Translations under genes and position numbers: made by a program | Source of the DNA: Teratosphaeria epicoccoides | Taxonomy: Eukaryota; Ascomycota; Dothideomycetes; Mycosphaerellales; Teratosphaeriaceae | Assembly: GCA_021401465.1 (NCBI GenBank) | Contig: JADDMT010000001.1 | Location: forward strand, 496,001 to 560,000 | DNA length: 64,000 nucleotides | Direction of reading: 5' to 3' | Shown here: piece after piece, positions 1-10,021 of the stretch | Layout: each line of letters begins with the position of its first letter | Numbering within the stretch: the first letter of the stretch is position 1 | Notes under the pieces: model-generated | The model's input: the letters and a program-made list of their open reading frames with translations, nothing else | Told to the model about the DNA's origin: nothing | Database searches by the model: none

Positions 1-66
1 CCAGAACGTCTCGTCAGCACATACCCTCACTAAAGACGACGCTCAAACTTTTCCGGACCCGCTTCA

Positions 67-552
67 TCACCGATCTCTGTACAACCTCGGCCTCCACCCT
101 ACCCTCAACTCCTCCTCCCTCTCCTCCGCGGCCTGCGCTTCACGTACCTCCAACTCGATCCTCTCCCTCGCCCTCAAAACCTTGCTCTGCAAATAAAAGC
201 TCCCACCCTTCTTCGGATCATTCATATCATATAGCTTCTTGAACTGCTCATGCACTTTTCCTAAATTCCCTTTGCCGCCTCGGGGTGGTGAGACGTTGAG
301 AATTCGGCAGGCTTCGTCGAGGGTGATGCCGGCGGTGGCGGAATTGATGGCTGTGACGGAGGCGCCGGGGGCGGCTTGATTTCTTTGCGAGGCGGAGGCT
401 TGTTTGTAGGCTTCTGCGAAGGCGCGGCCGAAGACGCGGGCGCCTGTGAAGACCACTTGAGAGATTATGCGGTGCGCCTGGGTTCCAGTCAGTAGTGGTT
501 GATGAGGATTGGAGGAAATACGCTGTGGCGATCGGAGCTGTGAACGTACCAT
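67..552 (-). CDS. PAM16: Mitochondrial import motor subunit Pam16/Tim16
   Basis: Exons 552-550 and 477-67 (minus strand) give 137 aa. Pam16 is the degenerate J-like partner of Pam18 in the presequence translocase-associated motor on the matrix side of the inner membrane, where it regulates Hsp70. The protein begins MAHRIISQVVF and has the family signatures ARVFGRAFAEAYKQA near the N-terminus and DPKKGGSFYLQSKVLRARER in the J-like domain; no HPD motif is present, as expected. The first exon is only the ATG. A 72-nt intron follows (549-478), with GTACGT donor, CTGAC branch and CCAG acceptor. Without this intron the conserved AHRII start would lack a methionine, which is why I chose it. Length matches fungal Pam16. 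Nothing upstream of 67 on this strand is resolved. Confidence 0.93.
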   Translation of the reverse strand: MVRSQLRSPQRISSNPHQPLLTGTQAHRIISQVVFTGARVFGRAFAEAYKQASASQRNQAAPGASVTAINSATAGITLDEACRILNVSPPRGGKGNLGKVHEQFKKLYDMNDPKKGGSFYLQSKVLRARERIELEVREAQAAEEREEELRVGWRPRLYRDR

Positions 553-1098
553 GGGTGCGCCAAATGAAGGGCGGATGGTCGATGTCGCAACAGCCAAAAG
601 ATCTCCAGACCTCGAAAGTCTCGCCGCTTGGAATCGGCATTCGGCGATTCGGTGTGGCAGCACCCGCAATTCACATGCTCACTGCTGGCCCGTGGCCCGC
701 CCCGCGGATGACGGAGGTCATGCTCGCGTACCAGAAGAAAGCATGAGAGCGCACTGAGGTAGGCTCGGAACACGCGTGATGACAATAAACATCTTACAAC
801 CTGCAACGTGTGTGCGCACACGCATCTTAAGCAATCACCGAACAAACCTCCCTCGGCATAGTCCAGAGCAGGCCCGCTCCGGTCAGAGAGTCAGGCAGGC
901 GCGATCTGTGTCAGGCGAATGGCTTGCTGGGCCAGCAACAGTGAAGGGTGACTGAGCGGGAAGGTCTTTACATGGCAGCTTTTGGTATGCAGACTCGCCT
1001 TTTGCGCGTCCCAGATGGCGGGGCCCAGGAAGAACATACGCATCAAACTGACCAAGCGACACGGATGTACAGATACGCCGTGGACAGACTCCCATGTC

Positions 1099-2781
1099 AT
1101 GAGCACCACCATCCCTTCTTCTAGCCGCACCGATGGTGCCAACAATGACGACGTCGCTCCTTCCTCTTCTGTTGCTCCGGGTCAGCGGCTGACCGTTGCT
1201 GCCTTTGCTCCGAACCAGCAAACTGCAAGCAAATCAAGACACGCAAGAGGTGCCAGTGTATTGATACATCAGAAGACGCCTTTATTGCTCGCGACACCCC
1301 CGTCAGTTACGAGGGCGTTGGCGTATAGTCATCCTTTCATACTACCTCTAAATCATGTAGCTGGTTTGCTGTCGTGGACGACTGGCGACCCTTGGGAGAG
1401 CTTCCTGCTGTTGTCCGCGTTTTGGTTTTGCACACTACATGGCGATGATGTGATACGGTGGGCTGGTCCACTGGTTGTGGTTATCGGATTGATATTGGGC
1501 ATGTACGGTCGGCGGTACAGTCCATTGTCGAGTACAACGTGGAGTGGTGAGAAAGCGAAGAAAAAGGAGGCGGAGAAACAGAGGAAAAGTCTGGATGAGA
1601 TTCTGGACAGTTTGCAGACATTTACTGGCAGGTGTGATGTTCTGCTCGATCCATTTCTGCGGATGACGGAGTTCTTGAGTACGCAGTCGAGTGCCACGTC
1701 TGCGACAACGAGGCCGGCTTTGACCACGCTGTTCTTGCGAATACTTGCATTAACGCCAATCTGGATACTGCTGACCCTGCCGCCGTTTTATATTCTCACC
1801 ACGAAGAGAATCATGTTGTCGGTTGGAACACTTGGATTGACATGGCACAGTCGTCCTGCTCGCGTGACACGTACGATACTATGGCGCAGTCGAACAGTGC
1901 GCAGGATCTTTTCTGCCGTCACTGGATTGCGATTCGCTGGACCACCTGGAGAAAGGGCACCTCCTCTGCCAGCCAGATCCAAGGGACCAAAGTCCTCGGT
2001 ATTGAACGGCAAAGCAGAGAAGTCAGGAATCCACTTCACGTTCACTCTTTGGGAGAATCAAAGGCGCTGGGTGGGCCTTGGCTGGACAAACTCATTATTT
2101 GCCTATGAAAGGCAGAACTGGACAGACGAGCATATGAACCCTGAGTCAGGTCCTGATTCTTTCGAGCTGCCTGAGACTGATCATGGCACCACTCAATGGC
2201 GATGGGCGTCGGGTAGCGAGTGGCGTGTGGAAGGCGCTCCTGCCGTTTCACCGAAAGACAGTAAAGAGAGGAGTGCCAAACGCATTGGTGGAGGTGGAGG
2301 AGCAGATGATCGTGGCTGGATCTATTACGATAATAAGTGGCAAGGTCCAAGCAAGGTCGATGGGTGGGGCCGATACACTCGAAGAAGAAAGTGGGTCCGT
2401 GATGCTGAGCTCGTAGAGATCGAGAACGATCAGCATGAGCCGGACGAAGCCACCACGCAGATCTCTGCAAAGATTGAAACGGACGCGACAGCCGTCGGAG
2501 AATTATCCCTGGACACAGACGTCGGTACTGATACGGCGAGTATCGACACGGCTGCATCACCAAATACAGCCGCGAAGAAGAAAGGTTGGTTTGGACGACC
2601 GCGAGCTCAGCGATCGAATACAGCCGATAGCAAGGCGGATACTCTCGTATCGAAGTCCGGGAGCCATGGGAGCCCGAGATCTCGAGATGGGCCTGAGGAC
2701 GACCATCATACGCCGTTACAATATAGAGAGTTGGGATTTGATCGGAGTGTAGGCGAGGGCATTGCTGAGGGGTTGTCGTAG
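1099..2781 (+). CDS. Pex24/Pex28-Pex32 family peroxin with dysferlin (DysF) domains
   Basis: Single exon, 560 aa from the ATG at 1099; an in-frame GTG/ATG region upstream from 982 does not look coding. The family comprises ER/peroxisomal membrane proteins that control peroxisome number and contact sites (yeast Pex28-Pex32, Yarrowia Pex24). Hydrophobic segments lie at about residues 80-135 and 205-250. A charged Lys/Glu stretch lies between them (150-170). A DysFN module (FTFTLWENQRRWVGLGW, about 313-345) is followed by a DysFC module (WRW...EWRVEG...GWIYYDNKW...WGRYTRRRKWVRDAEL, about 367-435). The tail is acidic and Ser/Thr-rich, probably disordered. Which paralogue it represents (Pex28/29-like or Pex30/31/32-like) cannot be settled by eye. 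It converges with the HTH gene on the other strand. Confidence 0.88.
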   Translation: MSTTIPSSSRTDGANNDDVAPSSSVAPGQRLTVAAFAPNQQTASKSRHARGASVLIHQKTPLLLATPPSVTRALAYSHPFILPLNHVAGLLSWTTGDPWESFLLLSAFWFCTLHGDDVIRWAGPLVVVIGLILGMYGRRYSPLSSTTWSGEKAKKKEAEKQRKSLDEILDSLQTFTGRCDVLLDPFLRMTEFLSTQSSATSATTRPALTTLFLRILALTPIWILLTLPPFYILTTKRIMLSVGTLGLTWHSRPARVTRTILWRSRTVRRIFSAVTGLRFAGPPGERAPPLPARSKGPKSSVLNGKAEKSGIHFTFTLWENQRRWVGLGWTNSLFAYERQNWTDEHMNPESGPDSFELPETDHGTTQWRWASGSEWRVEGAPAVSPKDSKERSAKRIGGGGGADDRGWIYYDNKWQGPSKVDGWGRYTRRRKWVRDAELVEIENDQHEPDEATTQISAKIETDATAVGELSLDTDVGTDTASIDTAASPNTAAKKKGWFGRPRAQRSNTADSKADTLVSKSGSHGSPRSRDGPEDDHHTPLQYRELGFDRSVGEGIAEGLS

Positions 2782-3104
2782 AGTGAAATTTATAGCGCAG
2801 GTTGTTGGCGATGAAATGTGCAACCTCAAATTCAGATGCCACTGATTTGAATGTAGCAAGCACATATGCAAAGCTGACGGCTCATTACTGCCTCCCGCTG
2901 ACAATGCTGAGAGATCTCAAAGGGTGCACCCGGGAGACCGAATGATCAAGTTGCACTCAAGTGCGGACGTTCTGTGGCCGCCGTGTCTTTCCAATCAAGT
3001 GCCCCCGAACACCCTAGTAGCACGTCGGCCTGTCGATACATCGGTCCATCGTGTATCGCAAAGTACAGCCAGCTGTGGCTCCGCTTAGAGCTGTCACCCG
3101 CAAA
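2782..3104. other. Convergent intergenic region
   Basis: Lies between the 3' ends of the peroxin gene and the HTH gene. I see no coding signal, RNA gene or repeat in it; it probably holds both 3' UTRs. Confidence 0.6.
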
Positions 3105-4133
3105 CTACGCCCGTGATGCCTCAGCAGAAGAACCCACGTTCACCATCTCGCCTTGTGCCGCTCCAAAATCATGCTGTAAATGCGAATCCAAATCGTGTGA
3201 TGCCGGCTGCTGCATCGGATCATGGTACCGTAATTGCTGCCGCTGCTGCTGGCTTTGATGTGCTGGCGACTTGATATGTGGTGTCTGTTGGTAGGCTAGA
3301 TCCGCGATCTGCTGATGACTGTGTATGTGTGGAAGAGGCGCGTACTCCTGCTGGGGATATCGACGTTCGGAATGTGTTTGCAAGATTTGCTGCTGCTGCT
3401 GTTTATGATGCTGCAGAGCGTTCTGAGCTGCTTGCTGAGCAGCGGCATTGGCAGGTTCGTTGTCAATAGCGTCGCACATCGAGGAGACCCCTTCTTGCTC
3501 CGGGTCTTGCCGTCGCTCGTCCTGTCGAGAAGCTGTGGAGTGCGGCGATGCTTCTGGCATCTGTACTACGGGTATCGGAGGCCGCTGCAGTATGGGTAGA
3601 TCAGGATTCGTTTCCTTGACCTGCCGATGTGTCACTGTATCAAGCGGCTCGTCACTCTCCTCTGCTTCGATGACTTTAAGCCATTTTCGCTTGAGTTTCG
3701 ACATCGTGGTCGTGCTGCAGACGATGTTAAAGCGGTCGTGTATCAGCCATACTAAGTCGTCCAGATATCTTGTCCGATTTTTGGGATCGCGGAGCCAATC
3801 TCGCACTTCCTGTTGCTAGTTACTATCATACACATGTTATATCAATGCAAGTACTGACCTACAATTTCTTGTTCAGCAGTCAACACTTTTGGCCTGCCAT
3901 TCTTTTTGTTCATCTCGACTGGCATGTAGGCGGTTCCGTGTTGTTGTAGATTCCGCTTCATGCGATATATCGACGACCGGCCGACCTTCAATCTACGATG
4001 GATTGTTGTTGGGTCGAATCCTGCTTCTAGAAGCTCCTTAATCTGCACCTGTATTGCCTCCGGTTGCTTGCCGGCACCTGGCGGACACGGTCAGTATCAG
4101 GACAAATACACGAAGATGTCGCTCACCAGGCAT
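3105..4133 (-). CDS. Transposase-derived helix-turn-helix protein with Gln-rich tail
   Basis: Exons 4133-4127, 4077-3863 and 3809-3105 give 308 aa from the ATG at 4133; introns are 49 nt (GTGAGC...CCAG) and 53 nt (GTAGGT...ACAG). Residues about 10-75 hold a homeodomain-like HTH typical of Tc1/mariner and IS630-type transposases (QIKELLEAGFDPTTIHRRL, then GRSSIYRMKRNL). A second winged-helix-like segment follows (WLRDPKNRTRYLDDLVWLIH, then STTTMSKLKRKW). After that comes a Pro/Gln/His-rich tail with Gln runs and no DDE catalytic domain. I infer a domesticated DNA-binding protein, possibly a regulator. The start is uncertain: the frame stays open about 56 codons upstream of 4133 without another ATG, so an extra 5' exon is possible. 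Confidence 0.72.
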
Positions 4134-4532
4134 TTCGACAGACTGCTTTAATGGTGTGGGTCCAGTCTCACGTGTTTCTTGATGGCGACTTGCTGGTGTT
4201 GAGGGTCGTAGGCGAAAAGGATGGGAACGTGAAGTCCTGAGATTGCGGAAGCTGCCGTCGCGCTCAGTCCAATATGGTCCAAGCTCCCGTCCACGTTTCA
4301 CATGTTACCTCCGGATCTATCAGTATTTCATGCTATGACTTGTAGGGCATTCCTTCTTTGATCCAAAACCCATCTCGACTTGGGACGGACAGTCGGCTGA
4401 GTCACGCGATACCCAGTCTTTCAACAACAATTGTCAGTCTCTCCACGTGCACGCGCGAGTCAGACTGCTTGCGACGCGCATCACTACCGCGTTTTCTAAC
4501 ACTCGCACTCGCAGAACCTTACGAACCCCATC

Positions 4533-5255
4533 ATGGCTGAGGAAGACTTCGACCGCGCGCCGGCTGACGATCAGCCAAAAGACGAGCAACCTGCAGATGC
4601 ACCTGCGAATCCCGACAACGAAGACGGCGATGGCGAAGAAGAGATTGAGGCAATGAAGAAGCGCGTGCAGGAGATGGAAGCAGAAGCGGCTAAGCTCCGT
4701 GAAATGCAGGCATCAATTGACGCGCAAACCGAATCATTACGCGAGAGCAAGGAGGATATCGATGGCAGATCGGTGTTTGTTGGGAATGTGGACTATGGCG
4801 CGAGTCCGGAGGAAATCCAGGCGCACTTCCAGAGCTGTGGCGCGATCAACCGCGTCACGATATTGCTAGACAAGTTCACGGGTCATCCGAAGGGTTATGC
4901 GTACGTCGAGTTCGCGGAGCCGGGGTTGGTGACGGGTGCATTGGTGCTGAACGAGAGTTTGTTCCGAGGCAGGAACATCAAGGTTTGTGCTGAAGGTCTG
5001 GGCCAGAGGAGAGATGATGCTGACATGGAAGAATAGGTCGTGCCTAAGCGCACCAATCTGCCAGGCATGACACGTGGTCCGGGCGGTGGAGGTGGCCGTG
5101 GTGGTCGCGGCGGCCCGCGAGGCGGACGAGGCGGCTACGGTGGTGGCTATGGTCCTCCCATGAGGGGTGGGTATGGCCCTCCACCGTACATGTCCAGGGG
5201 TGGTGGGTACCGAGGCGGTTATCGTGGCCGCGCAAGGGGCTACAACCCTTACTGA
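4533..5255 (+). CDS. Pab2/PABPN1-like RNA-binding protein
   Basis: Exons 4533-4982 and 5037-5255 (intron 4983-5036, GTTTGT...CTGAC...ATAG) give 222 aa. The order is an acidic N-terminus (1-38), a short coiled coil (about 38-72), a single RRM (about 79-155) and an RGG/RGY-rich C-terminus. In the RRM, RNP2 is VFVGNV (81-86) and RNP1 is KGYAYVEF (120-127). This is the architecture of nuclear poly(A)-binding protein 2 (fission yeast Pab2, human PABPN1, yeast Sgn1), which binds poly(A) tails and acts in 3'-end processing and exosome-linked RNA turnover. The intron falls exactly between the RRM end and the arginine-glycine tail (VVPKRTNLPG). Without splicing the frame ends at a stop inside the intron. 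Strong call for the family; the paralogue name is inferred. Confidence 0.9.
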
Positions 5256-6423
5256 GGAAGAATGCTCCCTTGGTTCGCTGTCTTGAGCTACTCACTCTGC
5301 TCCATGCCACTCGATCGGCGGATCCACATTGACTTTTGGAACTATGGGCTTGAAGTACTACAATATTGGCGTTGTGTTGTGCTGCAGAAAGAGTCAAGAT
5401 AGAAAGACGATGAACGTGTGCGCGTGCAAGAGTCAAGAAGCCATAAACTGTTTGCCTGGCCTGTACGGAAAGACGCGCTTGAAACAGTTAAGAGGCGTCA
5501 TTGATAAGCGCCGTGAAGAATGAGACCTAATGCGCAATACGGCAGCAAGAGTCAAGAGGTATTTCCCGCGTGAAGTGGTGTTGATGAAACGCGAAGAGGT
5601 GGTACCAAGTTGTGGAGGTGGACATACAATACTTCGCTCAAGAGCAGCTTGCCTTTACCAAGGCAGGAACAGCTCGCCGTCTGGCGAAGCCTCGCACAGA
5701 ACCGTTGGAAGAGACCGGCATCCACTCGACCAAGTGACGTGTGGCATTGTGCTGGCTACAGACGAGATTGTCTTGCGCGTTAAAGCGGCGATTGACTGAT
5801 GCGACCACGCTGGCTTGTGCTCAGCAGGAATTCCGGCGTCCCACACAGAGAGTGCGCTGAAGTCATCCCGACAGCGACCATGCTGCATGCTTTGCTGGGG
5901 CTTGGTAGCTCAGTATCATCAGTGTCTGCTTCTCTGTACGTTTCATTAAGATGATGCATGCGCTGATCGGCAAGCGTCAGCGTAGCGCGAAGAAAGCATT
6001 TCAAGTTGGAGCTCTTATGGTCAGCAAGACAAGCCAAGGGAACGCGGTCCAGCGGCAAGTTTCCTAGACAACATCCCAAATACCTGGGCCGCCGCCGCCG
6101 CCGCCGCCGCCGCTGCTGCTGCTAATTTGGCACCACACGGCGCGAATGTCGGTAGTCAATGACCTCAGGTAAGTCGTCGCGATTAACTCCTTACTATATG
6201 GCATGAGAGTACGAGCACTCAAGATTACAGATAAACAAGTCTGTTCCTGCGCCGCGGCTTTCGCTGTCACGTACCGTACGCCCGCTAAGTTACAGGTTAC
6301 AAATGCACTTGCACAGCGAGGCACAATCTCAGCTTCATTCTACCTTAGCTTGTAGCTGGCTTCGCGTCCCTGCCTAGGACCGGGTTACGCGAGGGAGGAA
6401 ATCTGCTGTCGGACGCGAGCGTC
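5256..6423. other. Intergenic region with a trinucleotide repeat
   Basis: Separates the 3' ends of the Pab2-like gene and GUT2. Only short open frames without family resemblance are present. It contains (GCC)8(GCT)4 at 6088-6123 and scattered AGTCAAGA motifs around 5390-5565. Confidence 0.55.
6088..6123. repeat. (GCC)8(GCT)4 trinucleotide microsatellite
   Basis: Eight GCC units run directly into four GCT units, in non-coding DNA downstream of GUT2. No function inferred. Confidence 0.95.
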
Positions 6424-8598
6424 TCATCTGGCTTGTCTGTTCGCAGCATTAGCAACTGAAATCTCCGATACAGCTTGGTCGCGCGATTTCAACATACCGT
6501 GCCTAGCATAATACCCGAAGCCCTCATCATCATACTTCCAAACCTCTCCCTTCTCCACCTGCGCCCTTGTCAATCTCAGCTTGCCCTTCGGCAGGCCCAT
6601 CGAGCCCAAAAAGCTGACAGCGTTCTTCCACTCCGTCTCCTTCCTCTGCTTGCTCCACTTCAACTCCGAGCCCATCAGGTCAATGACCTGAGGCAGAGCT
6701 TCCAGAGCCGCCTGCGCATTCAAGAAGGACAGACGCGTCCGTCTCGCAATGACATCAACAGCCGTCTGCGCGTACTCGTGGCGTACTGCGTAGCGGACCT
6801 CGCCATCAACGTATGGGTAAAGAGCCGAGATGCGTTTGCCGCGGACAGGGAAGCGCTGTTCGGTGGGATCGCAGAGGGAAGCGACTTTCCAGGCGCGGTC
6901 GCCGTAGGAGATGGCGAGGTGCTTCGCGACTTCGGTCTCGATGCCGAAATGCTGAACCAGGTTGATGAAGAGAGTCTTGGAGAATCCATGGGCGCCAATG
7001 AGCTTGAGAGCCTGTGTCTTGCACTCGCCGTTGAATTCGATCTTCTCGTGGTAGCCTTCAACACCACTGACGAGCGGTGGGTTGGCGACAGGTCGAGGGT
7101 TGATGTTCGGGAATTCCTTGAGCGCAGCATCAACAGCTTCTTCGGCCATTTGGCGATAAGTGGTCCATTTGCCACCCGCCATGGTGAGGAGACCGGATGG
7201 AGAGACTGTGATCAAGTGGTTGCGGACCAGACCCTCGGATTTGGCCTTCTTCGGGTCACGGACAAGAGGACGGATTCCAGACCATGCGGAAAGCACATCG
7301 CCACGACGAACTTTGATGTCGGGCTTGAAGTAGTTGGTGACCTCGTTTAAGATCCACTCAATTTCCTGTTCGCCGGCGATCGGGTTCTGGTTGATGTCAC
7401 AGGGTGCGTCGGTTGTTCCAGCAATGGTGTTGCTTTGCCATGGCAAGAAGAAAATCACACGGCCGTCGGAAGTGTGCGGGTCGATGAGACCCATGTCTGC
7501 TGGGGAGAAGTAGCCAGGGAGTACCACGTGAACACCAGAGCTGGGTGCAACGATCTCGGGGACTTGTTGGTCGTCGAGCTTGCGGATGCTGTCTGTGAAA
7601 GGCCCGGTAGCATTTATGATACCTTTGGCCTTAATGCTGAACTCGTCTGGGGTCTTGCCATTCTTGACGTCGATTAAATCCTTGACTTTGGCACCGCAGA
7701 GACGGCCATTCGCGTCCTTCTCGAGTCCAGTCACTTCCAAGTGGTTGACCATGGTCGCGCCGTAGAGAGCAGCTGTCATTGCCAGAGAGATGTTCATGCG
7801 AGAGTCGTTGTGTACACCATCGTAGTAGACCAGCGCACCCCAGAGATTGTCCTTGTTCAGCATCGGGAATGCATCAAGAGCCTTACTTCTGGTCATGAAA
7901 TAAGATGTCTCAATGTTTTCAGATCCAGCCAAGAGATCGTAAGCCTTAGTGCCAGCCCAAAAGTACGGTGCCTGATACCATTTCTGGACCGGCACCATGA
8001 TCGGTAGCCATTGCGAGAGATGTGGTGCAGTGTCGAGGAAGTATCTGCGTTCACGCAGAGCTTCCTTGACAAGCTTGTACTGGTTGTAGTCCAATTCCCA
8101 AACGGCCTTTTCGAGATACCGCACACCACCGTGAACGAGCTTCGTACTCTTACTGCTTGTTCCCGCGGCAAAGTCATCACGCTCAACACAAGCCACTTTC
8201 AATCCTCGTGATGCTGCATCGAGTGCAATGCCTGTGCCGGTTGCGCCACCACCAATGACCAGCAGATCGTAGTCGTTGCCGCCATCCTCCGTGGGCTGCA
8301 GCTGCGACTCGCTGCTGCCCGTCGAGACGCCCTTGACAGCGTTTTCCGCCTTCTTGAATGCAGAACCCGCACTTGCCTTCAGGTCCGCGATCTGCTCAGC
8401 ACGCGTCTTCTCGCGAGGGAAGCTAGGAAATTTAAATCCGCCCTCGCCGTAGTTTGGCGGAGGCACATACGCCTCTTCCAATCCAGGTACATCCCGTGGG
8501 CGGTAGATGAAGTAGAGGGTGCCAGCGCCAACAGCACCAGCCGCTGAGGCGTAACCAAGAGCCTTGAGCAGGCGCAATCCCGTGCGGCGAGAGGCCAT
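6424..8598 (-). CDS. GUT2: Mitochondrial FAD-dependent glycerol-3-phosphate dehydrogenase
   Basis: Single exon, 724 aa. The enzyme oxidises glycerol 3-phosphate to dihydroxyacetone phosphate at the outer face of the inner mitochondrial membrane and passes electrons to ubiquinone (glycerol catabolism and the G3P shuttle). Residues 1-33 look like a mitochondrial targeting and anchor region (basic start, then a Gly/Ala-rich hydrophobic stretch). The FAD-binding dinucleotide fold is DYDLLVIGGGATGTGIALDA (110-128), followed by the family motif GTSSKSTKLVHGGVRYLE (146-163). Further conserved parts are FLPWQSNTIAGTTDAP, SAWSGIRPLVRDP and the GlpD C-terminal domain. No calcium-binding EF-hand extension is seen, as in other fungal Gut2 proteins. 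The ATG at 8598 is the only plausible start. Confidence 0.97.
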   Translation of the reverse strand: MASRRTGLRLLKALGYASAAGAVGAGTLYFIYRPRDVPGLEEAYVPPPNYGEGGFKFPSFPREKTRAEQIADLKASAGSAFKKAENAVKGVSTGSSESQLQPTEDGGNDYDLLVIGGGATGTGIALDAASRGLKVACVERDDFAAGTSSKSTKLVHGGVRYLEKAVWELDYNQYKLVKEALRERRYFLDTAPHLSQWLPIMVPVQKWYQAPYFWAGTKAYDLLAGSENIETSYFMTRSKALDAFPMLNKDNLWGALVYYDGVHNDSRMNISLAMTAALYGATMVNHLEVTGLEKDANGRLCGAKVKDLIDVKNGKTPDEFSIKAKGIINATGPFTDSIRKLDDQQVPEIVAPSSGVHVVLPGYFSPADMGLIDPHTSDGRVIFFLPWQSNTIAGTTDAPCDINQNPIAGEQEIEWILNEVTNYFKPDIKVRRGDVLSAWSGIRPLVRDPKKAKSEGLVRNHLITVSPSGLLTMAGGKWTTYRQMAEEAVDAALKEFPNINPRPVANPPLVSGVEGYHEKIEFNGECKTQALKLIGAHGFSKTLFINLVQHFGIETEVAKHLAISYGDRAWKVASLCDPTEQRFPVRGKRISALYPYVDGEVRYAVRHEYAQTAVDVIARRTRLSFLNAQAALEALPQVIDLMGSELKWSKQRKETEWKNAVSFLGSMGLPKGKLRLTRAQVEKGEVWKYDDEGFGYYARHGMLKSRDQAVSEISVANAANRQAR

Positions 8599-9541
8599 TA
8601 CTTGCCAAAGCCTGCGGGAGAGATTGGAGGAACGACGAAGTTAAAAAGAGCGGGCAAGTGACGTGGAGGGCGCCTGGTCAGTAGTGCGGCCCAGCCTTCT
8701 TGGAGATCTCGGCTCCAACACTGCGATAATAATGATGAGCAGATGTTGGCATAGCTAGCCTTTGCGTTGCTGTGTCTCCACTGAAATGTGGAAGCTCCTC
8801 CGATGACGATCATCGGCCTGAGGTCGGTCCTGCACCTGTATGGGCAAGGAGGACCGAAGGCTTGGAGGGTTGTGGGTGCTATGTGTCTGTGATGCCATAG
8901 TCAGGACTCTCCCGCCCATTGACCAGACTAACCACACAAGAGTTCCAGGAGCTTGGACATTGCTCCCAAGGCAAAAAGAGCTTGAAATATCCTCCTCAAT
9001 AATGGGCATCGGCACGTTGAGAAGTGTATCTCAGCCCTATCGGCGTTTGGCCAAGCACGTGTCAGCAATTTGTCCATCACATGCCAAGTCGATCTTGATA
9101 GCACGGCCCTGACCTTGTTCATTCAAGCGGATCAATCAGCTATCAATAAGACAAACTAGTCTCAAAAGTATCGTGCAGATGTCAATTGCGGTACGGTCGA
9201 GAACATGGCCCGACTTTCTGTCGATGCGATATCGACAGGACCACATTGCCAACGAAAAACTCAAGCAGCCGTTGACAGGATCATCTATCTCACAAGGCAT
9301 GCTTGCAGCATGCATCTGTATCCATTCCATCTTCACCTCGTCCCTCCATAATCATATCAAATATCCTATCCCATCCTGAGCTCCACGCTCGCCAACAAGC
9401 TGATACACCAAAAAATTTGTGCAGCGACTGCAACACATTCTACAACGGTCGAATCAATAGTATACTGCCGCCGGACTTGGCGCTGATGGTGCGCCAAGTA
9501 TTCACGTATCCAGCAGCGCCACTCAGTTGCTGAATGGTGAT
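8599..9541. other. Upstream region of GUT2
   Basis: Contains the GUT2 promoter side and the sequence downstream of the truncated transporter. I found no convincing gene, RNA or repeat. Confidence 0.5.
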
Positions 9542-10021
9542 TTACGAGGAAACGTTGATCATGCCGTGACCGCAGCCGGACACGACGCGCCCAACAACGA
9601 AGCTTGTGATGTTTGACGACGCGGCGCAGACAACAGATCCAACGGTGGAGAGACAAAGACCAATGACGAGGACAGATTTACCTCTTAGGACTTGGGACAG
9701 TGGCATCCATAGTGGCTGTACCAATGCTGATGCTAGCATGAAGCTAGGGGCTGCCCAAAAGGACGGAACAACTCCGACGCTGGAAGCCACACCTATTGTC
9801 TATGACAGCGTCAGCAGGATGTTACAATCATAAAGCTAAAGTCATTCACCTACCGGTAGTATTGTAGCCAGCGAGGTCAAGCTCATACCACCAACAAAGC
9901 TGAGCAGGGACGAGGAAGCGTAGCTGACATTCAGCCTCCACTTCGATGATCGAGCACGTGGTTCTGCATCGCAGATCTCCTTCACCGCAACCACCTTTTT
10001 CGACTTCTTCTCCAACGCCAT
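9542..10021 (-). pseudogene. Truncated MFS transporter (DHA14-like), N-terminal part only
   Basis: Exons 10021-9850 and 9792-9542 join across a 57-nt intron (GTGAAT...ATAG) to give 140 aa. They cover only the start of an MFS drug/H+ antiporter-type permease: TM1 (SLLSFVGGMSLTSLATILPV), the FWAAPSFMLASALVQPLW segment, the loop motif usually written GRK (here LRGKS) and TM3 up to VGRVVSGCGHGM. A stop follows at once. Nothing resembling the remaining nine or so helices is found downstream in any frame. The splice signals and frame are intact up to the stop, so the loss looks like truncation rather than gradual decay. The ATG choice (MALEKK) is tentative because the frame stays open upstream to about 10501. 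Confidence 0.65.

Noticed and set aside
2042..2863. 273-codon minus-strand open frame
   Set aside because: Antisense to the well-supported DysF peroxin; no family resemblance.
6475..7350. 291-codon plus-strand open frame
   Set aside because: Antisense shadow of GUT2.
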